Shown here piece by piece: positions 23,550 to 33,119 of a DNA stretch of 49,476 nt. Under the pieces are notes generated by a model, which saw only the letters and a list, made by a program, of their open reading frames with translations, searched no databases and was not told the origin of the DNA. This DNA is from a virus. Positions within the stretch are counted from its first letter, which is position 1. Each line of letters starts with the position of its first letter. The DNA lies in IMG/VR virus record IMGVR_UViG_3300035660_000016, positions 1 to 49,476 of that record. One strand, written 5' to 3'. Position numbers and translations under genes: made by a program.

Positions 23550-25212
23550 AGATTTCCAATTTCTTCAATTCTTTCAAAAGTGTTGATGTTTGAAACAGCG
23601 TGCCTTCAACCTGATCGTCAAATTTGATGCGCTCCCTAAGAAATTGTTGGTATTTATCAATTGCCTCAGTCATTTTATCTAGACACAAAGCAACATCTTT
23701 AAAAATTTCCTTTGCGGTATTTATTGTTGCTGTGTTCTTTTCTAAATTTTCACCCATTTCTATGAATCTCTTAAACTCTGACAAAGGCCTACCATAAGAA
23801 AGCATTTGATCAAGTGGGTTTTGTTCAAATATCTTTTCTATATATTTACTTATCTCCCTTTCGAGCTCTCGCAACTCAGCAAACACACTCTTCCCTGCTC
23901 TTTTGCAGAATCTCTTTGCACCACTCGATTTGAGCCACTTTTCGAGCTCTTCGGAAGATGGACTTTTCTCTACATCTTGACCAGTTATTTTGTGTAAATG
24001 CCTTATACCCTCTTCAATTAATTTATCTTTTACCACCAAAGCCCTGTCTTCAATTGCTTGCCACTCTTCTTCTGGGATATTGGTATTATTCAAAAGCATC
24101 CTTTTTGTACCTTCGAGAAATCTATCCCAAACCTGATTAATATCAGATTCAATTTCCTTAGGGTCTTTTTCATTGGAGCCCTGACCTCCCATTAGTTCAT
24201 AGTCTATCCAGGCAATCCAATCTCCATATAAATCGTATTCACCACCAATTTCTGGGCCAAGACCTTGGACTTCAGAACCCAACTCCTTAGGCTTGAGGCG
24301 CTCAATGGCAGTTGAAATATATTGTTGCACCCCAGGATCATATACAATCTTTGGATAAAGCTTTTGAATAATAGATTTATCTACTTCTATATCGTTAGAA
24401 TCTACTAGTCTTCCTAGTTCTTTTAAGAATGGTCCCCAATAATGTTCAAGATTGCTTTGTAGCTTACGAGGATCTACACCTTGTTCTATCTTATTTAAAA
24501 TAAACTCAGACCATTTATGCTTTAGAAAGTATTCTACCTTCTCTTCTGGAGTCTTTTTCTTCCATTCAGCCTTAGACTCCTCAATCATTTCTTTTCTTCT
24601 TTTCTCCCAATGCTCTCTCAGTTTTTTACTCTGGGCATCTCCTTCAGGAGTCGATTTCCTTTCTTCTTCTGGTTTCCACCAATCGGCGGCATCTGGGTCA
24701 TCCTCTTCCTCCCAGGCAGCTTTCTTGCAAAACGACTTCACCGAGCCAAATCTTTGTGGTGGCATGATTGTTGGCTCATTCTGCTCTACCTCTTGTGTTA
24801 TGTTGGGGCTGTTTGCTGATAGACCCTCTTTGAGTGATTGATCTACAATTTGTTCTTGTACTTGCCTTCTCTTGTCTCGACGCTTTCTCAAATCGTCCCA
24901 GAATCCCCAGGACCCTACAGAAATGAACGGCTTATGCTCGTATTCTTTCTTGATTCTTTCCAGGCGATCTTTTTTGCTCTCGGTAGATTTCTTTCTATCA
25001 TAGGTGGGGCGAAATGGATCATTAGTAGTGGCATCTGGACTTTCCTTCTCTTCGTCCATCCTACCTTTCTCTAACTCATTTTGTTCAGCAAGCTCTTTTT
25101 GTAAATCTCTCTCCTGTTCCTTCTGGAACCATTGAGATCCACCCATCTCTTTGTCAAGAGAATTAAAATCGTCAACTAAGTACTGGGAAAAATAATCACC
25201 TGAGCCTGGCAT
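23533..25212 (-). CDS. charged virion-module protein with two F-C-K motifs, 559 aa
   Basis: 559 residues, very rich in Glu, Lys and Trp and mostly helical. It contains two copies of the shared motif: VKSFCKKAAWEEEDD near residue 157 and AKRFCKRAGKSVFAE near 430. The segment before the second copy (PSSEELEKWLKSS) and the one after the first (AAWEEEDDPDAAD) also occur in the 562-residue protein at 45524-47212. That shows a shuffled set of modules. The C-terminal third is a long coiled-coil-like region. If the motif is a processing site, this protein would give three products of about 157, 272 and 130 residues. Function unknown; likely an internal head protein. Confidence 0.6.
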   Translation of the reverse strand: MPGSGDYFSQYLVDDFNSLDKEMGGSQWFQKEQERDLQKELAEQNELEKGRMDEEKESPDATTNDPFRPTYDRKKSTESKKDRLERIKKEYEHKPFISVGSWGFWDDLRKRRDKRRQVQEQIVDQSLKEGLSANSPNITQEVEQNEPTIMPPQRFGSVKSFCKKAAWEEEDDPDAADWWKPEEERKSTPEGDAQSKKLREHWEKRRKEMIEESKAEWKKKTPEEKVEYFLKHKWSEFILNKIEQGVDPRKLQSNLEHYWGPFLKELGRLVDSNDIEVDKSIIQKLYPKIVYDPGVQQYISTAIERLKPKELGSEVQGLGPEIGGEYDLYGDWIAWIDYELMGGQGSNEKDPKEIESDINQVWDRFLEGTKRMLLNNTNIPEEEWQAIEDRALVVKDKLIEEGIRHLHKITGQDVEKSPSSEELEKWLKSSGAKRFCKRAGKSVFAELRELEREISKYIEKIFEQNPLDQMLSYGRPLSEFKRFIEMGENLEKNTATINTAKEIFKDVALCLDKMTEAIDKYQQFLRERIKFDDQVEGTLFQTSTLLKELKKLEIYVKAK

Positions 25213-25221
25213 AAGTTTCTC

Positions 25222-26280
25222 CTAAACCTCTTCAAATACGAGATTTTCTAAACACTTGATCTTTTCTTTATAGGAATCGGGATACAAATATCTTTCAACC
25301 GCTACCACACTGCTTAGTAGGCTGTTGCCATCCTGGCTTGTAAATGAGAATCCTATCACTCTATTACTTTCCACATGCAAAGCAGACAGAGGAATAATAG
25401 CTTGATTCAATAAGCGACCATACAACGGACTATGGTCTCTTGCGAAACTGAATATTGTGCCCGTGTCCATTTTTTCTGTTATTGCAATCAACGGATTGCT
25501 TTTGATCTTCTCTGTTATTTCTGCCAGTGTTGTAGGCTTTGTTAGTTCCAAATTAAACTGAACTACATGCATATACTGCGTTGGAATAGTAATAGAGGAT
25601 GAAAATATATTCAAATCTTGTCCGATTGTCTCAAACAGACGATGTACATCCCTGGCATGATGTGTGCCAAATCGGCCATCATGCTTGTTTACCATAGGTG
25701 CCGCGATCATTTCTGGCTGACTTATATCGGTTGTCCGTCTGATTACTATAAAATTTCCTCGACTTAGTGTAGATTCTTGATTTTCAAATGCTAAAGTCTT
25801 CACTAAACACGCAATATTATGTGCATTACAACTTACAACTTGGATGAACTGATCATCAAAGCCTATTGCACTATCATTTATGTCATAGGCATATGGTTTT
25901 CCGAAGCTATGTTCACTGCCTTGAGCGATAAATCCACGAGTATTGTGTGTAAAAATCTCGTAAAAGCGTTCCTTATTTCGTATTCCTTCTCCTGACGGAG
26001 TGCAATCGACTACTACATCCGCTTTATTCAGTGCTTCATTGATTACACATTCAGGATGCAAACCTATCGCTTGAAACTCCTCAATCTTCTTACGAGAGGT
26101 TGTACAAAGTCGAGCCCCCGACTTCAACAGCTGAATCACCTTTGCCTTGTCAGAAGTAAGAGGAGTGTGCTTATGGAAATACACCTCATCAATACCAAGC
26201 TCATTTTTGAGTTTTGTAAGGAGAGAAATCAAAGGACACGCGATTGTTCCGGTCCCAACTATCAATAATGTCTTGCTCAT
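25222..26280 (-). CDS. archaeal-type (class II) glyceraldehyde-3-phosphate dehydrogenase homologue
   Basis: 352 residues. The N-terminus has a Rossmann-like loop (LLIVGTGTIACPL). Then come ADVVVDCTPSGEGIRNKE, GFIAQGSEH, the catalytic-type QVVSCNAHN (Cys 151), a RRTTDISQPE strand and GTHHARDVHRLF (His 207/208). SITIPTQYMHVV follows. These align in order with the archaeal class II enzyme (VVSCNTTG, SHHGPDV, VIVPTTLMHMH in the Methanocaldococcus protein). The enzyme oxidises glyceraldehyde-3-phosphate with NAD(P); here Thr after Cys-Asn is Ala, so activity is uncertain. The gene sits inside the head operon, 8-9 bases from its neighbours and in the same orientation, so it is co-expressed. It may be a metabolic gene or a repurposed fold. 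Confidence 0.8.
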   Translation of the reverse strand: MSKTLLIVGTGTIACPLISLLTKLKNELGIDEVYFHKHTPLTSDKAKVIQLLKSGARLCTTSRKKIEEFQAIGLHPECVINEALNKADVVVDCTPSGEGIRNKERFYEIFTHNTRGFIAQGSEHSFGKPYAYDINDSAIGFDDQFIQVVSCNAHNIACLVKTLAFENQESTLSRGNFIVIRRTTDISQPEMIAAPMVNKHDGRFGTHHARDVHRLFETIGQDLNIFSSSITIPTQYMHVVQFNLELTKPTTLAEITEKIKSNPLIAITEKMDTGTIFSFARDHSPLYGRLLNQAIIPLSALHVESNRVIGFSFTSQDGNSLLSSVVAVERYLYPDSYKEKIKCLENLVFEEV

Positions 26281-26289
26281 TTCTTACTC

Positions 26290-26538
26290 CTAATAACAAT
26301 CACTTCGAGGCCAACCATAACAACCATCGCCATAATCTTCCAATTCATCTTCCCACTTTATGGGTGTGGCTGTAAATATTCTACATTCACATGCTCTTAG
26401 CGATTTTACTTCTCGCGAACCTTCCATCAACACTCCGATTGTTCCAGCACCACCACCTTCATAGTCTAACAAATCAATAATGATACCAGAACGCTTCTCA
26501 GGGATCCAATGTACTCGATCACCAAGATGAAAGTCCAT
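26290..26538 (-). CDS. small SH3/KOW-like protein, 82 aa
   Basis: 82 residues, starting 2 bases after the polyprotein stop. The opening DFHLGDRVHWIPEKRSGIII followed by TIGVLMEGSREVKSLRACEC looks like a small SH3- or KOW-type beta-barrel. The C-terminus is acidic and aromatic (EDYGDGCYGWPRSDCY), with two Cys. A similar barrel (GMPIYSQQFGHGSIVYI) is found in the 919-residue protein at 38452. Function unknown. Confidence 0.5.
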   Translation of the reverse strand: MDFHLGDRVHWIPEKRSGIIIDLLDYEGGGAGTIGVLMEGSREVKSLRACECRIFTATPIKWEDELEDYGDGCYGWPRSDCY

Positions 26539-26540
26539 CT

Positions 26541-29500
26541 TTACATTCCCAGAAAACTACCAAATTTCTCTTTTAGAATTTCATCCGTTAGATCTATACC
26601 ATCTGTATTATTATTTATTGCTATAAACTTATATGGCAAAGTTGAATAGAACTTCTCTTTTGCCTTTTTCTTTTCTCTATACAACTCTGATGTGTTTGCT
26701 GCCTTTGAATCGGCAATCGATCCGAATACTTCGACATAAGCCTGTACATCACCATTGGAACTAGTGATTATAAAATCTGGGATAAAATGTTTATATCCTT
26801 GGAGTTGTAGTTCAGGATCTTCTACCACCAGTCTGTCTTGGTCAGAGGCAAGCCTAAATGGCACATTATTTAGTTCCAGGAATCGATGTACCCTCAACTC
26901 TTCTGTGCTGTGTTTTAGCTTATTATTGTCGTCATAAAAAAGAGCATATGAAGGAGCGGCTTCTACTACAAGATCACTCCAGGTACATCCAAGTCTCTTT
27001 ACGCTATCTCGTAGCCCCTCCAAAGAGCGTCCTACTCCCAGTAGTGGTTTATAGATATCTGGGTGTGATCGGAAGAAGCTGTAAGTTAGTGGCAATCCAG
27101 CGGTATGAGCCTCTTGTAAAAGCTCTATAATCTCATCCCTATCCCAAGCATGACACATTTTTTCCTTGCGGCGATAGTACTTGATAGCATCTTCTAAGGT
27201 CTTAATCGGCTTTTCGGTTAGTTTGTCGCCATCTCTTTCAACACCCACAATCAAAATGTTGTTTGCCATTGCATTATCAAAAGAGTCGTAATATGTCGGA
27301 AAGCCCCGGCTTTCAGATTTTGGTAAGCTATGGTTAGTCAGTTGATACATCAAATTAGGTGGCAACCTCAATCTACTAACCGGCTTGCCACCTCTATAAA
27401 GATCCTGGATAGTCTGGTCGATCTTTTTCTTGTCCCAGTGTTCGAACTTCATTCCCTGAAGATCATCTTCTAGATCGTACATCGACTCAAGCTTCTGTTT
27501 CACTGCAAGCCAAGATTTGTTGAGGATGTAGGCAGCTGCTTTGTAAATGATATGATGTGGAATCCCACGCTGACGATACTTTAGGTAAAGCTCCTTCAAA
27601 CGAATTTTTTCCTCTGGAGACCAACGAGGTGAGGAGAATTTGGTGAAAGGCTTAAAGCTGGAAGCAGTTGCATAAACCTCTTCTATAATTGGAATAATCC
27701 AGTCCTCCATTTTAGCCCTCTCTTCTGGGGGAGAGGTTGGATGTTGTGCTGCACCTACCATTCTATCAATAGCCACCCAAACAGGATACCCCTGTGCCTT
27801 GTATTCTTGAGCGTTCATCCGTGCAGCTGCCTCGAGGGCTTCTCGTTCATAGGGATTTGCGTAATACTTAACCGCCCTGGGCAACTTTGATGGCGCTAAA
27901 CGCTCTTGCTGTCGCTCATAGTCGCCAACAAACTCCTTGTATGGATCTTTCTTCTGGGGCAGATAACGATCCATTGCCTTAATAAATTGCAAAGCGTGTG
28001 TCATTTCATGTGCAATTGTACTATTGAGTGCTTCGATAACCTCCAAATCACCATCAAGAACACTCTCTGCTCCCCAGATCTGCATAAAGACTCGTGTCAT
28101 AGTTTTGCCAGGGTAATAGGAAGCCACAACCAAATTTTTTCTACTCTGTTGGATCTCAATCTCTAATTCATCTGCAAACAGAAGCGCAGTTTCTGGATCA
28201 ACTCTTTGGCGAAGGAACACATTTACCAAAATTTCCTGCCAAAGTGTTGGCAAATCTTTCGAAAGGCTGAACTTAACAGGTACCCTCGCCTCGAATGCCT
28301 CCAGTGCTCTCCTAACCACTTGTTGCCATTCGTACATTGTTTCACTCGAATATCGAGCTTTTTCCTCTGGCATCCAACGAGGAGAGGAGAATTTGGTGAA
28401 ACTTCGTATCGAGACATCTGCATTGTGCTTCTTAGATACTTCTTCTATGGTAGGAATAACAGCGGATATGTCTCCTTTGCTGAGCTGTTTTATAACTTGC
28501 CAAGCTCTTTCCTCGCCAAGCCCTTCTAGAAATTCGATTACAGCTCGAATCTTCTCTTTTGACCATCGCCTCTTCTCCATTAATCGGCGCAACTCTATCT
28601 CTGCCGCTTCAAGTCTCCAATCAGGGCTTTTACGAACATTCTCGTATCCAATGGGTGAAACCTGAAATCCAGTTGGAGTCATTTCAAGTCCATGAGCTTT
28701 TTGGCCCGCCTTCACCCTTCTCCACTCCCTTATGCGAGGAACTGCTATCTCGGCGTTCCAAGGTTGATCAAATACCATCACCTTTATATCACCTGTATCT
28801 ACAAGGCTCTCGACCCAGTCTGGCCTATCGTCGATGAAAACATCTATTCCTTCTTCTCGGGCTTCCTTGCTCTTACCCTCACCAGCGGTCATCACCAACT
28901 TGTCATATTTGAGACCAATCTTCTTTAACCACTGCTCTGTTTGATCTCTCCACCCCTGAGAACGTGCTGTGATCAAAATGATTCTATGCCCCTTATTGTG
29001 CAGTTCGTTTATCTTTTCCACTGCCCCTGGGATAGTCGGCATGTTTGCTACCATGCCTTTGTCATACATTTCTTTGAAGAGCCTGCTTCTCAGCTCTTTT
29101 GTACCATGCTTGGTATCCTCAACGTGATATTGTTTCTTATCCTCTTCATCAAGTGGAATGTACTTACTCGCCATCTCCCACAATATTCCATGGAGATCGG
29201 CAATCACGTCATCAATGTCAATACCAATAGTAAACTTGCGATCTGCTATTTTGGTAAATCTTTTTAATGATTGACTTTTTGATTTACCAAAAGCCTCAGG
29301 ATCTATCTCGATCCCAAAAATGTTTTCCACCTCGCTTGCGCTCATGTCTCCAACATCAACATCCTGGATGTTATGGACATTCTTCAATTCTCGCAGATAC
29401 TTATTTAGACTATTTTCAAAAGCAGCCAGATCCTTTTTTGAAGGCTCCAGAATAGCATTCGGTCTCATAACCTTTCCAAAAGCCCATGCGGGGCACTGCT

Positions 29501-32500
29501 CCCATGTATGGATTTTATCCAAATAATACTTGGTCTCATCTAATGGTAAAAAGTTTTGAAGTTGATTTACCTTTCTTTTCAAACGTCGCAATGTTTTAAA
29601 TTTAAATGCATCAGAACTAACTTGTGCTGTTTTGCAGAAGCTTTGTGCTGAGGCTTCTTTCCCTTGATGCGCCATGAAGAAGTCATCGAGCTGCTCTATA
29701 AATTTGTTTATTTCCTCTTCATTCCAATCTTTCTTTGCAGATAGGAGGTCATATATTTCATTCGTATATTCTTCCCAAGCATCAACTATCTCCAACCCTT
29801 CTTTCTCCTGCATAGCTGGGAAATAATATTTTAGGAAGTTTTCCCAAAGTTTTTGTGGCTCTTTTGTGTAGAGAAGAAGTTCATGACGTGTAAAAAGTCG
29901 TGCGGTTTTGCAGAAACCTTTCACTGAGCTCTGTGGAAACAGCCTCTTGATGATTTTATGCGATTCTTGCTGTGCTGGACTTTCTCCACCAGGAAACTTG
30001 TACTGCTCTGGGTCCCAATCAAGCACATGCCCCTTCTCGTGAGAAATGACCTCTATGAGTACCCTCTGTACGGCTTCTTCCATTGCTTCTCGATGCTCTG
30101 GATTATTGGCATCAAATGTACCAAACTTCGATTTTACTTCGTTAATTATTCGCTGAACATTGAGATGAACAACGGAGGGATCCTCGGAAGAAACTTGTCC
30201 ATAGGGCCCACCATGAAGAGCTATGATTTTGGAAACACCAACAAAGTAATTAGGATCAGCGGCAACTATCTTTTCTACTGCATCTTGGATTTCTGCCTTG
30301 ATAGTCGGATCAATCTCTATGCGAGGAGACTGAATATTGATGTTTTTTTGCAGGGATTCCCCTGGTTTTACCTGTGCAGTTTTCGTAAAACCCTTCACCT
30401 TGGCACGCCTATATGGTTTCAAATATTGAAGCATGTTATATACTTGAGGAGCTTTATTTTTAATATCTTCAATGGTCCATTTGCCTGTTTTATTATCCAA
30501 AATCTGTCTTATCTCTGCCTCACTAAGAGGATCACGATGTCCTGGTCTGACAACAAGTGCATACTCTTCACCCAGTACAAGTCCCCCATTATGTTCTAGA
30601 TCCATCAAATGATCAAGAGCCAAAATTAATTGCTCGATATTTGCCGCGTTGGCAGGCAACATTTTTTCAACTTTTGATGCAGCCTCGGCTAGGATAGACC
30701 AGTTGTCATCCATGCCTACAACTTTTGCAAATTCGAACATTTCAGACATGGATGCCTTTCCAGCGTGGATCTTTTTAAAGAATGCATCTATTGAACCAAA
30801 TCTTTGCTGCACCCTTTTAAAAGCCTCTACTCCAATGGCCATGTAAGAAACAATGTGTCGATTCACTCCATTATATATTGCCTGCAGCATAGCAGATGCC
30901 AGCCCATCAACAACTGAAAAAACATACCTAAGAAAACCAGATGGTGCGTACTCAAGTAAATCAATTAATGTCTGAATGGCATAAAATTCTTCAAGTTGTT
31001 GCAGATTTATCTCGGGTGTTTCAAATATATGATTAGCCCAAGCTTCCATCATGACCTCATGAAGATCATTATCCATAGCCAGATCATATACAACTTCTTT
31101 GCCAAGTTTCGATTCAAACTCTGCTATAATTTGCGCTATCTTATCTGGGCTATCAGTGCTTTGAAAAGCCTCAATAAATTCCCGTTCTACGGCAGAATCC
31201 GGCTCTTCTGACTCCTCAATCTCAACTTCTTTAGTGGCTACCTGTGCAGTCTTCTCGTTCTTCGTTCTACTCCACTCAGCAAACAGGGCATCAGTAGCTA
31301 CAACATCGAAAGGATAACCCCATTGCCATGGTCCAAACTTGTGGAATGACCATCCCCACGAATCGCCCGTCTTGTTCTTGAGAATGGTGCCTATATATTC
31401 ACTTTTGTAATAAATATCAAAACAATGATCAACATCAGGATGTGGTCTCATTTCCAGACCTGGAACAGATGCTCTTTTGGTAAAACTTTTGAGGGATGCT
31501 GCTTGATATCTTTTTAATTGTTGATATATATTGTACACTTGAGGAGCATGCGTCTTAAAAAAATTCCAGTCCCATCCTGCAGACTTGTCGGTCAACAAAT
31601 TACCTAAATGTTCTATCCCTGCCTCTTTGAATTGAACATAATCATTTAAAAATAAATCATTGTTATGTTCCAGATCTACCACGCGGTCCACTTGAAGCAC
31701 CACCTGATTTACATTTGACAAATTCACGGGTAGCATGCTCTCAAGTTTACCAACCTCTTTTGCGATTTCAGACCAAAGCATTCCACCATAAGGACTACTC
31801 GACATAATGGGGCTTCTAAAAAGTTCTGACAGCTCAGCAAAAGATATTTGAAAACTACCCAACTTACTTAAAAAGTTGTCTGTGCCACCATGTTTGGCGC
31901 TGAAATATTGAAGCTGCTTTTGAACCTGTCTAGGAACTGCAATGTTAGATCTCATTTCAGAAGAAGCGCCTAATCTACCAGCTTTGACAACCTTTTGTGC
32001 AAAATCTTCTATAATATTTAATACTTCTCTAACGACTCCAGAAGATGCATATTCCAACAATCCAGCAAGATGTGCCGCTCCGTAAAAATTGTAAAAATCT
32101 TGTTCATCCAAGATATTTGGTAGCCATCCCTTCCATTTAGTAGAGCCAATATCCATTAGTTTTTGAAATACCTTCTCGTGAAAAGTAGGCGGCAATCCTA
32201 CATCAATAAGCGCCTTACTATCGCATATCGATTCGAGCATTCTGTACACTGCATCGGCACTGGTGGCATTCTCGACCTTCTTCTGCATTGTCGCTAACTC
32301 ATCTTTTTGATCCGGTTCTGTTTTTTCGAACTTCCAACTTTCCTCACCATTCTCTCTAGCTCTTTTGGTAAAACTTTTAACAGAGCCACTAACTTCTTTT
32401 GTGTATTCTATTTGTGTTTTACCTTCATGACCATGTAGCCTGATCATTTCATCTATATCCTTGAACATCTCAATAGTTTTATTTTCCGTAGTCCATTCTA

Positions 32501-33119
32501 TAATCACTTTACCACTTGGAAGAACTGCACCATAGGCTACCATACCTGTCCCAGAAATACCTGTTTCATCCTCATTTCGCTTCAAAGAGAATGGTCTTAT
32601 TCCTGGCTCGTCTTTTGATTTTGGTGCCTGGCCTGTGGTAAATACCATTTCTGTCTTACCACTATGTCCATGTACTGCTTTCATTTCCTCTGGATTTTCA
32701 AATATAGTAATCGAAGAATGAGCACTGGTCCACTCGATCGCCACTCGACCCGTCGGCAAAACGATACCAAATGCCACCTTACCTGTACCTGAAACACCAG
32801 TTTCGTCTTCTTTACGATTTAGGTAGAAAGTTTTGACTTCTTCTTCTGGCTCAGAAGACTCAAACTCCCAGGATTCCTCGCCGTCTTCTTTGGCTTTTTT
32901 GGTAAAGCTCTTCAAAGCACCAACTGGGTTGCCAGTGGAATACCCAAACGGAGCAGGAATAAAAGTGGCAGGTAGGGATGTGATTGGGGTCTGAGTACTC
33001 ATATTCTCTCTGGCTTTCCCAGAGTTATTATCAAAGAACTCAACTGGAGCTATGGGATTAGGACCAAGAGTTATCTTCTTTTTCTTGAGTTCAAACTTCT
33101 TTGAAAATTTCTTGATCAT
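26541..33119 (-). CDS. 2192-aa polyprotein-like virion protein with nine F-[TC]-K boundaries
   Basis: Starts by ATGA overlap with terL. The motif [SGRP]F[TC]Kx[AS] occurs at residues 71, 249, 545, 910, 1068, 1160, 1287, 1573 and 1824, always between domains. Domain order: N-terminal arm; a duplicated unit of about 75 residues (DETGVSGTG / DETGISGTG); two paralogous helical domains (about 285-540 and 645-905, each with a VYN and LEHN signature); a zincin-like domain with HEKGH (1027-1031); two small helical domains; a HAD phosphatase like 5'(3')-nucleotidases (GIDIDDVIADLHG 1299-1311, ILITARSQGW, FIDDRPDW); a second zincin-like domain with HEMTH (1704-1708); and a C-terminal nuclease (HFIPDFII...YVEVFG, 2111-2133). 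I infer a precursor cut into about ten internal head proteins. Alternatively it stays one giant protein. Confidence 0.75.
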   Translation of the reverse strand: MIKKFSKKFELKKKKITLGPNPIAPVEFFDNNSGKARENMSTQTPITSLPATFIPAPFGYSTGNPVGALKSFTKKAKEDGEESWEFESSEPEEEVKTFYLNRKEDETGVSGTGKVAFGIVLPTGRVAIEWTSAHSSITIFENPEEMKAVHGHSGKTEMVFTTGQAPKSKDEPGIRPFSLKRNEDETGISGTGMVAYGAVLPSGKVIIEWTTENKTIEMFKDIDEMIRLHGHEGKTQIEYTKEVSGSVKSFTKRARENGEESWKFEKTEPDQKDELATMQKKVENATSADAVYRMLESICDSKALIDVGLPPTFHEKVFQKLMDIGSTKWKGWLPNILDEQDFYNFYGAAHLAGLLEYASSGVVREVLNIIEDFAQKVVKAGRLGASSEMRSNIAVPRQVQKQLQYFSAKHGGTDNFLSKLGSFQISFAELSELFRSPIMSSSPYGGMLWSEIAKEVGKLESMLPVNLSNVNQVVLQVDRVVDLEHNNDLFLNDYVQFKEAGIEHLGNLLTDKSAGWDWNFFKTHAPQVYNIYQQLKRYQAASLKSFTKRASVPGLEMRPHPDVDHCFDIYYKSEYIGTILKNKTGDSWGWSFHKFGPWQWGYPFDVVATDALFAEWSRTKNEKTAQVATKEVEIEESEEPDSAVEREFIEAFQSTDSPDKIAQIIAEFESKLGKEVVYDLAMDNDLHEVMMEAWANHIFETPEINLQQLEEFYAIQTLIDLLEYAPSGFLRYVFSVVDGLASAMLQAIYNGVNRHIVSYMAIGVEAFKRVQQRFGSIDAFFKKIHAGKASMSEMFEFAKVVGMDDNWSILAEAASKVEKMLPANAANIEQLILALDHLMDLEHNGGLVLGEEYALVVRPGHRDPLSEAEIRQILDNKTGKWTIEDIKNKAPQVYNMLQYLKPYRRAKVKGFTKTAQVKPGESLQKNINIQSPRIEIDPTIKAEIQDAVEKIVAADPNYFVGVSKIIALHGGPYGQVSSEDPSVVHLNVQRIINEVKSKFGTFDANNPEHREAMEEAVQRVLIEVISHEKGHVLDWDPEQYKFPGGESPAQQESHKIIKRLFPQSSVKGFCKTARLFTRHELLLYTKEPQKLWENFLKYYFPAMQEKEGLEIVDAWEEYTNEIYDLLSAKKDWNEEEINKFIEQLDDFFMAHQGKEASAQSFCKTAQVSSDAFKFKTLRRLKRKVNQLQNFLPLDETKYYLDKIHTWEQCPAWAFGKVMRPNAILEPSKKDLAAFENSLNKYLRELKNVHNIQDVDVGDMSASEVENIFGIEIDPEAFGKSKSQSLKRFTKIADRKFTIGIDIDDVIADLHGILWEMASKYIPLDEEDKKQYHVEDTKHGTKELRSRLFKEMYDKGMVANMPTIPGAVEKINELHNKGHRIILITARSQGWRDQTEQWLKKIGLKYDKLVMTAGEGKSKEAREEGIDVFIDDRPDWVESLVDTGDIKVMVFDQPWNAEIAVPRIREWRRVKAGQKAHGLEMTPTGFQVSPIGYENVRKSPDWRLEAAEIELRRLMEKRRWSKEKIRAVIEFLEGLGEERAWQVIKQLSKGDISAVIPTIEEVSKKHNADVSIRSFTKFSSPRWMPEEKARYSSETMYEWQQVVRRALEAFEARVPVKFSLSKDLPTLWQEILVNVFLRQRVDPETALLFADELEIEIQQSRKNLVVASYYPGKTMTRVFMQIWGAESVLDGDLEVIEALNSTIAHEMTHALQFIKAMDRYLPQKKDPYKEFVGDYERQQERLAPSKLPRAVKYYANPYEREALEAAARMNAQEYKAQGYPVWVAIDRMVGAAQHPTSPPEERAKMEDWIIPIIEEVYATASSFKPFTKFSSPRWSPEEKIRLKELYLKYRQRGIPHHIIYKAAAYILNKSWLAVKQKLESMYDLEDDLQGMKFEHWDKKKIDQTIQDLYRGGKPVSRLRLPPNLMYQLTNHSLPKSESRGFPTYYDSFDNAMANNILIVGVERDGDKLTEKPIKTLEDAIKYYRRKEKMCHAWDRDEIIELLQEAHTAGLPLTYSFFRSHPDIYKPLLGVGRSLEGLRDSVKRLGCTWSDLVVEAAPSYALFYDDNNKLKHSTEELRVHRFLELNNVPFRLASDQDRLVVEDPELQLQGYKHFIPDFIITSSNGDVQAYVEVFGSIADSKAANTSELYREKKKAKEKFYSTLPYKFIAINNNTDGIDLTDEILKEKFGSFLGM

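Noticed and set aside
25425-25450. GGACTATGGTCTC, similar to the group I intron P7 element on the minus strand
   Set aside because: It lies in uninterrupted coding sequence of the GAPDH homologue and no other intron helices surround it.
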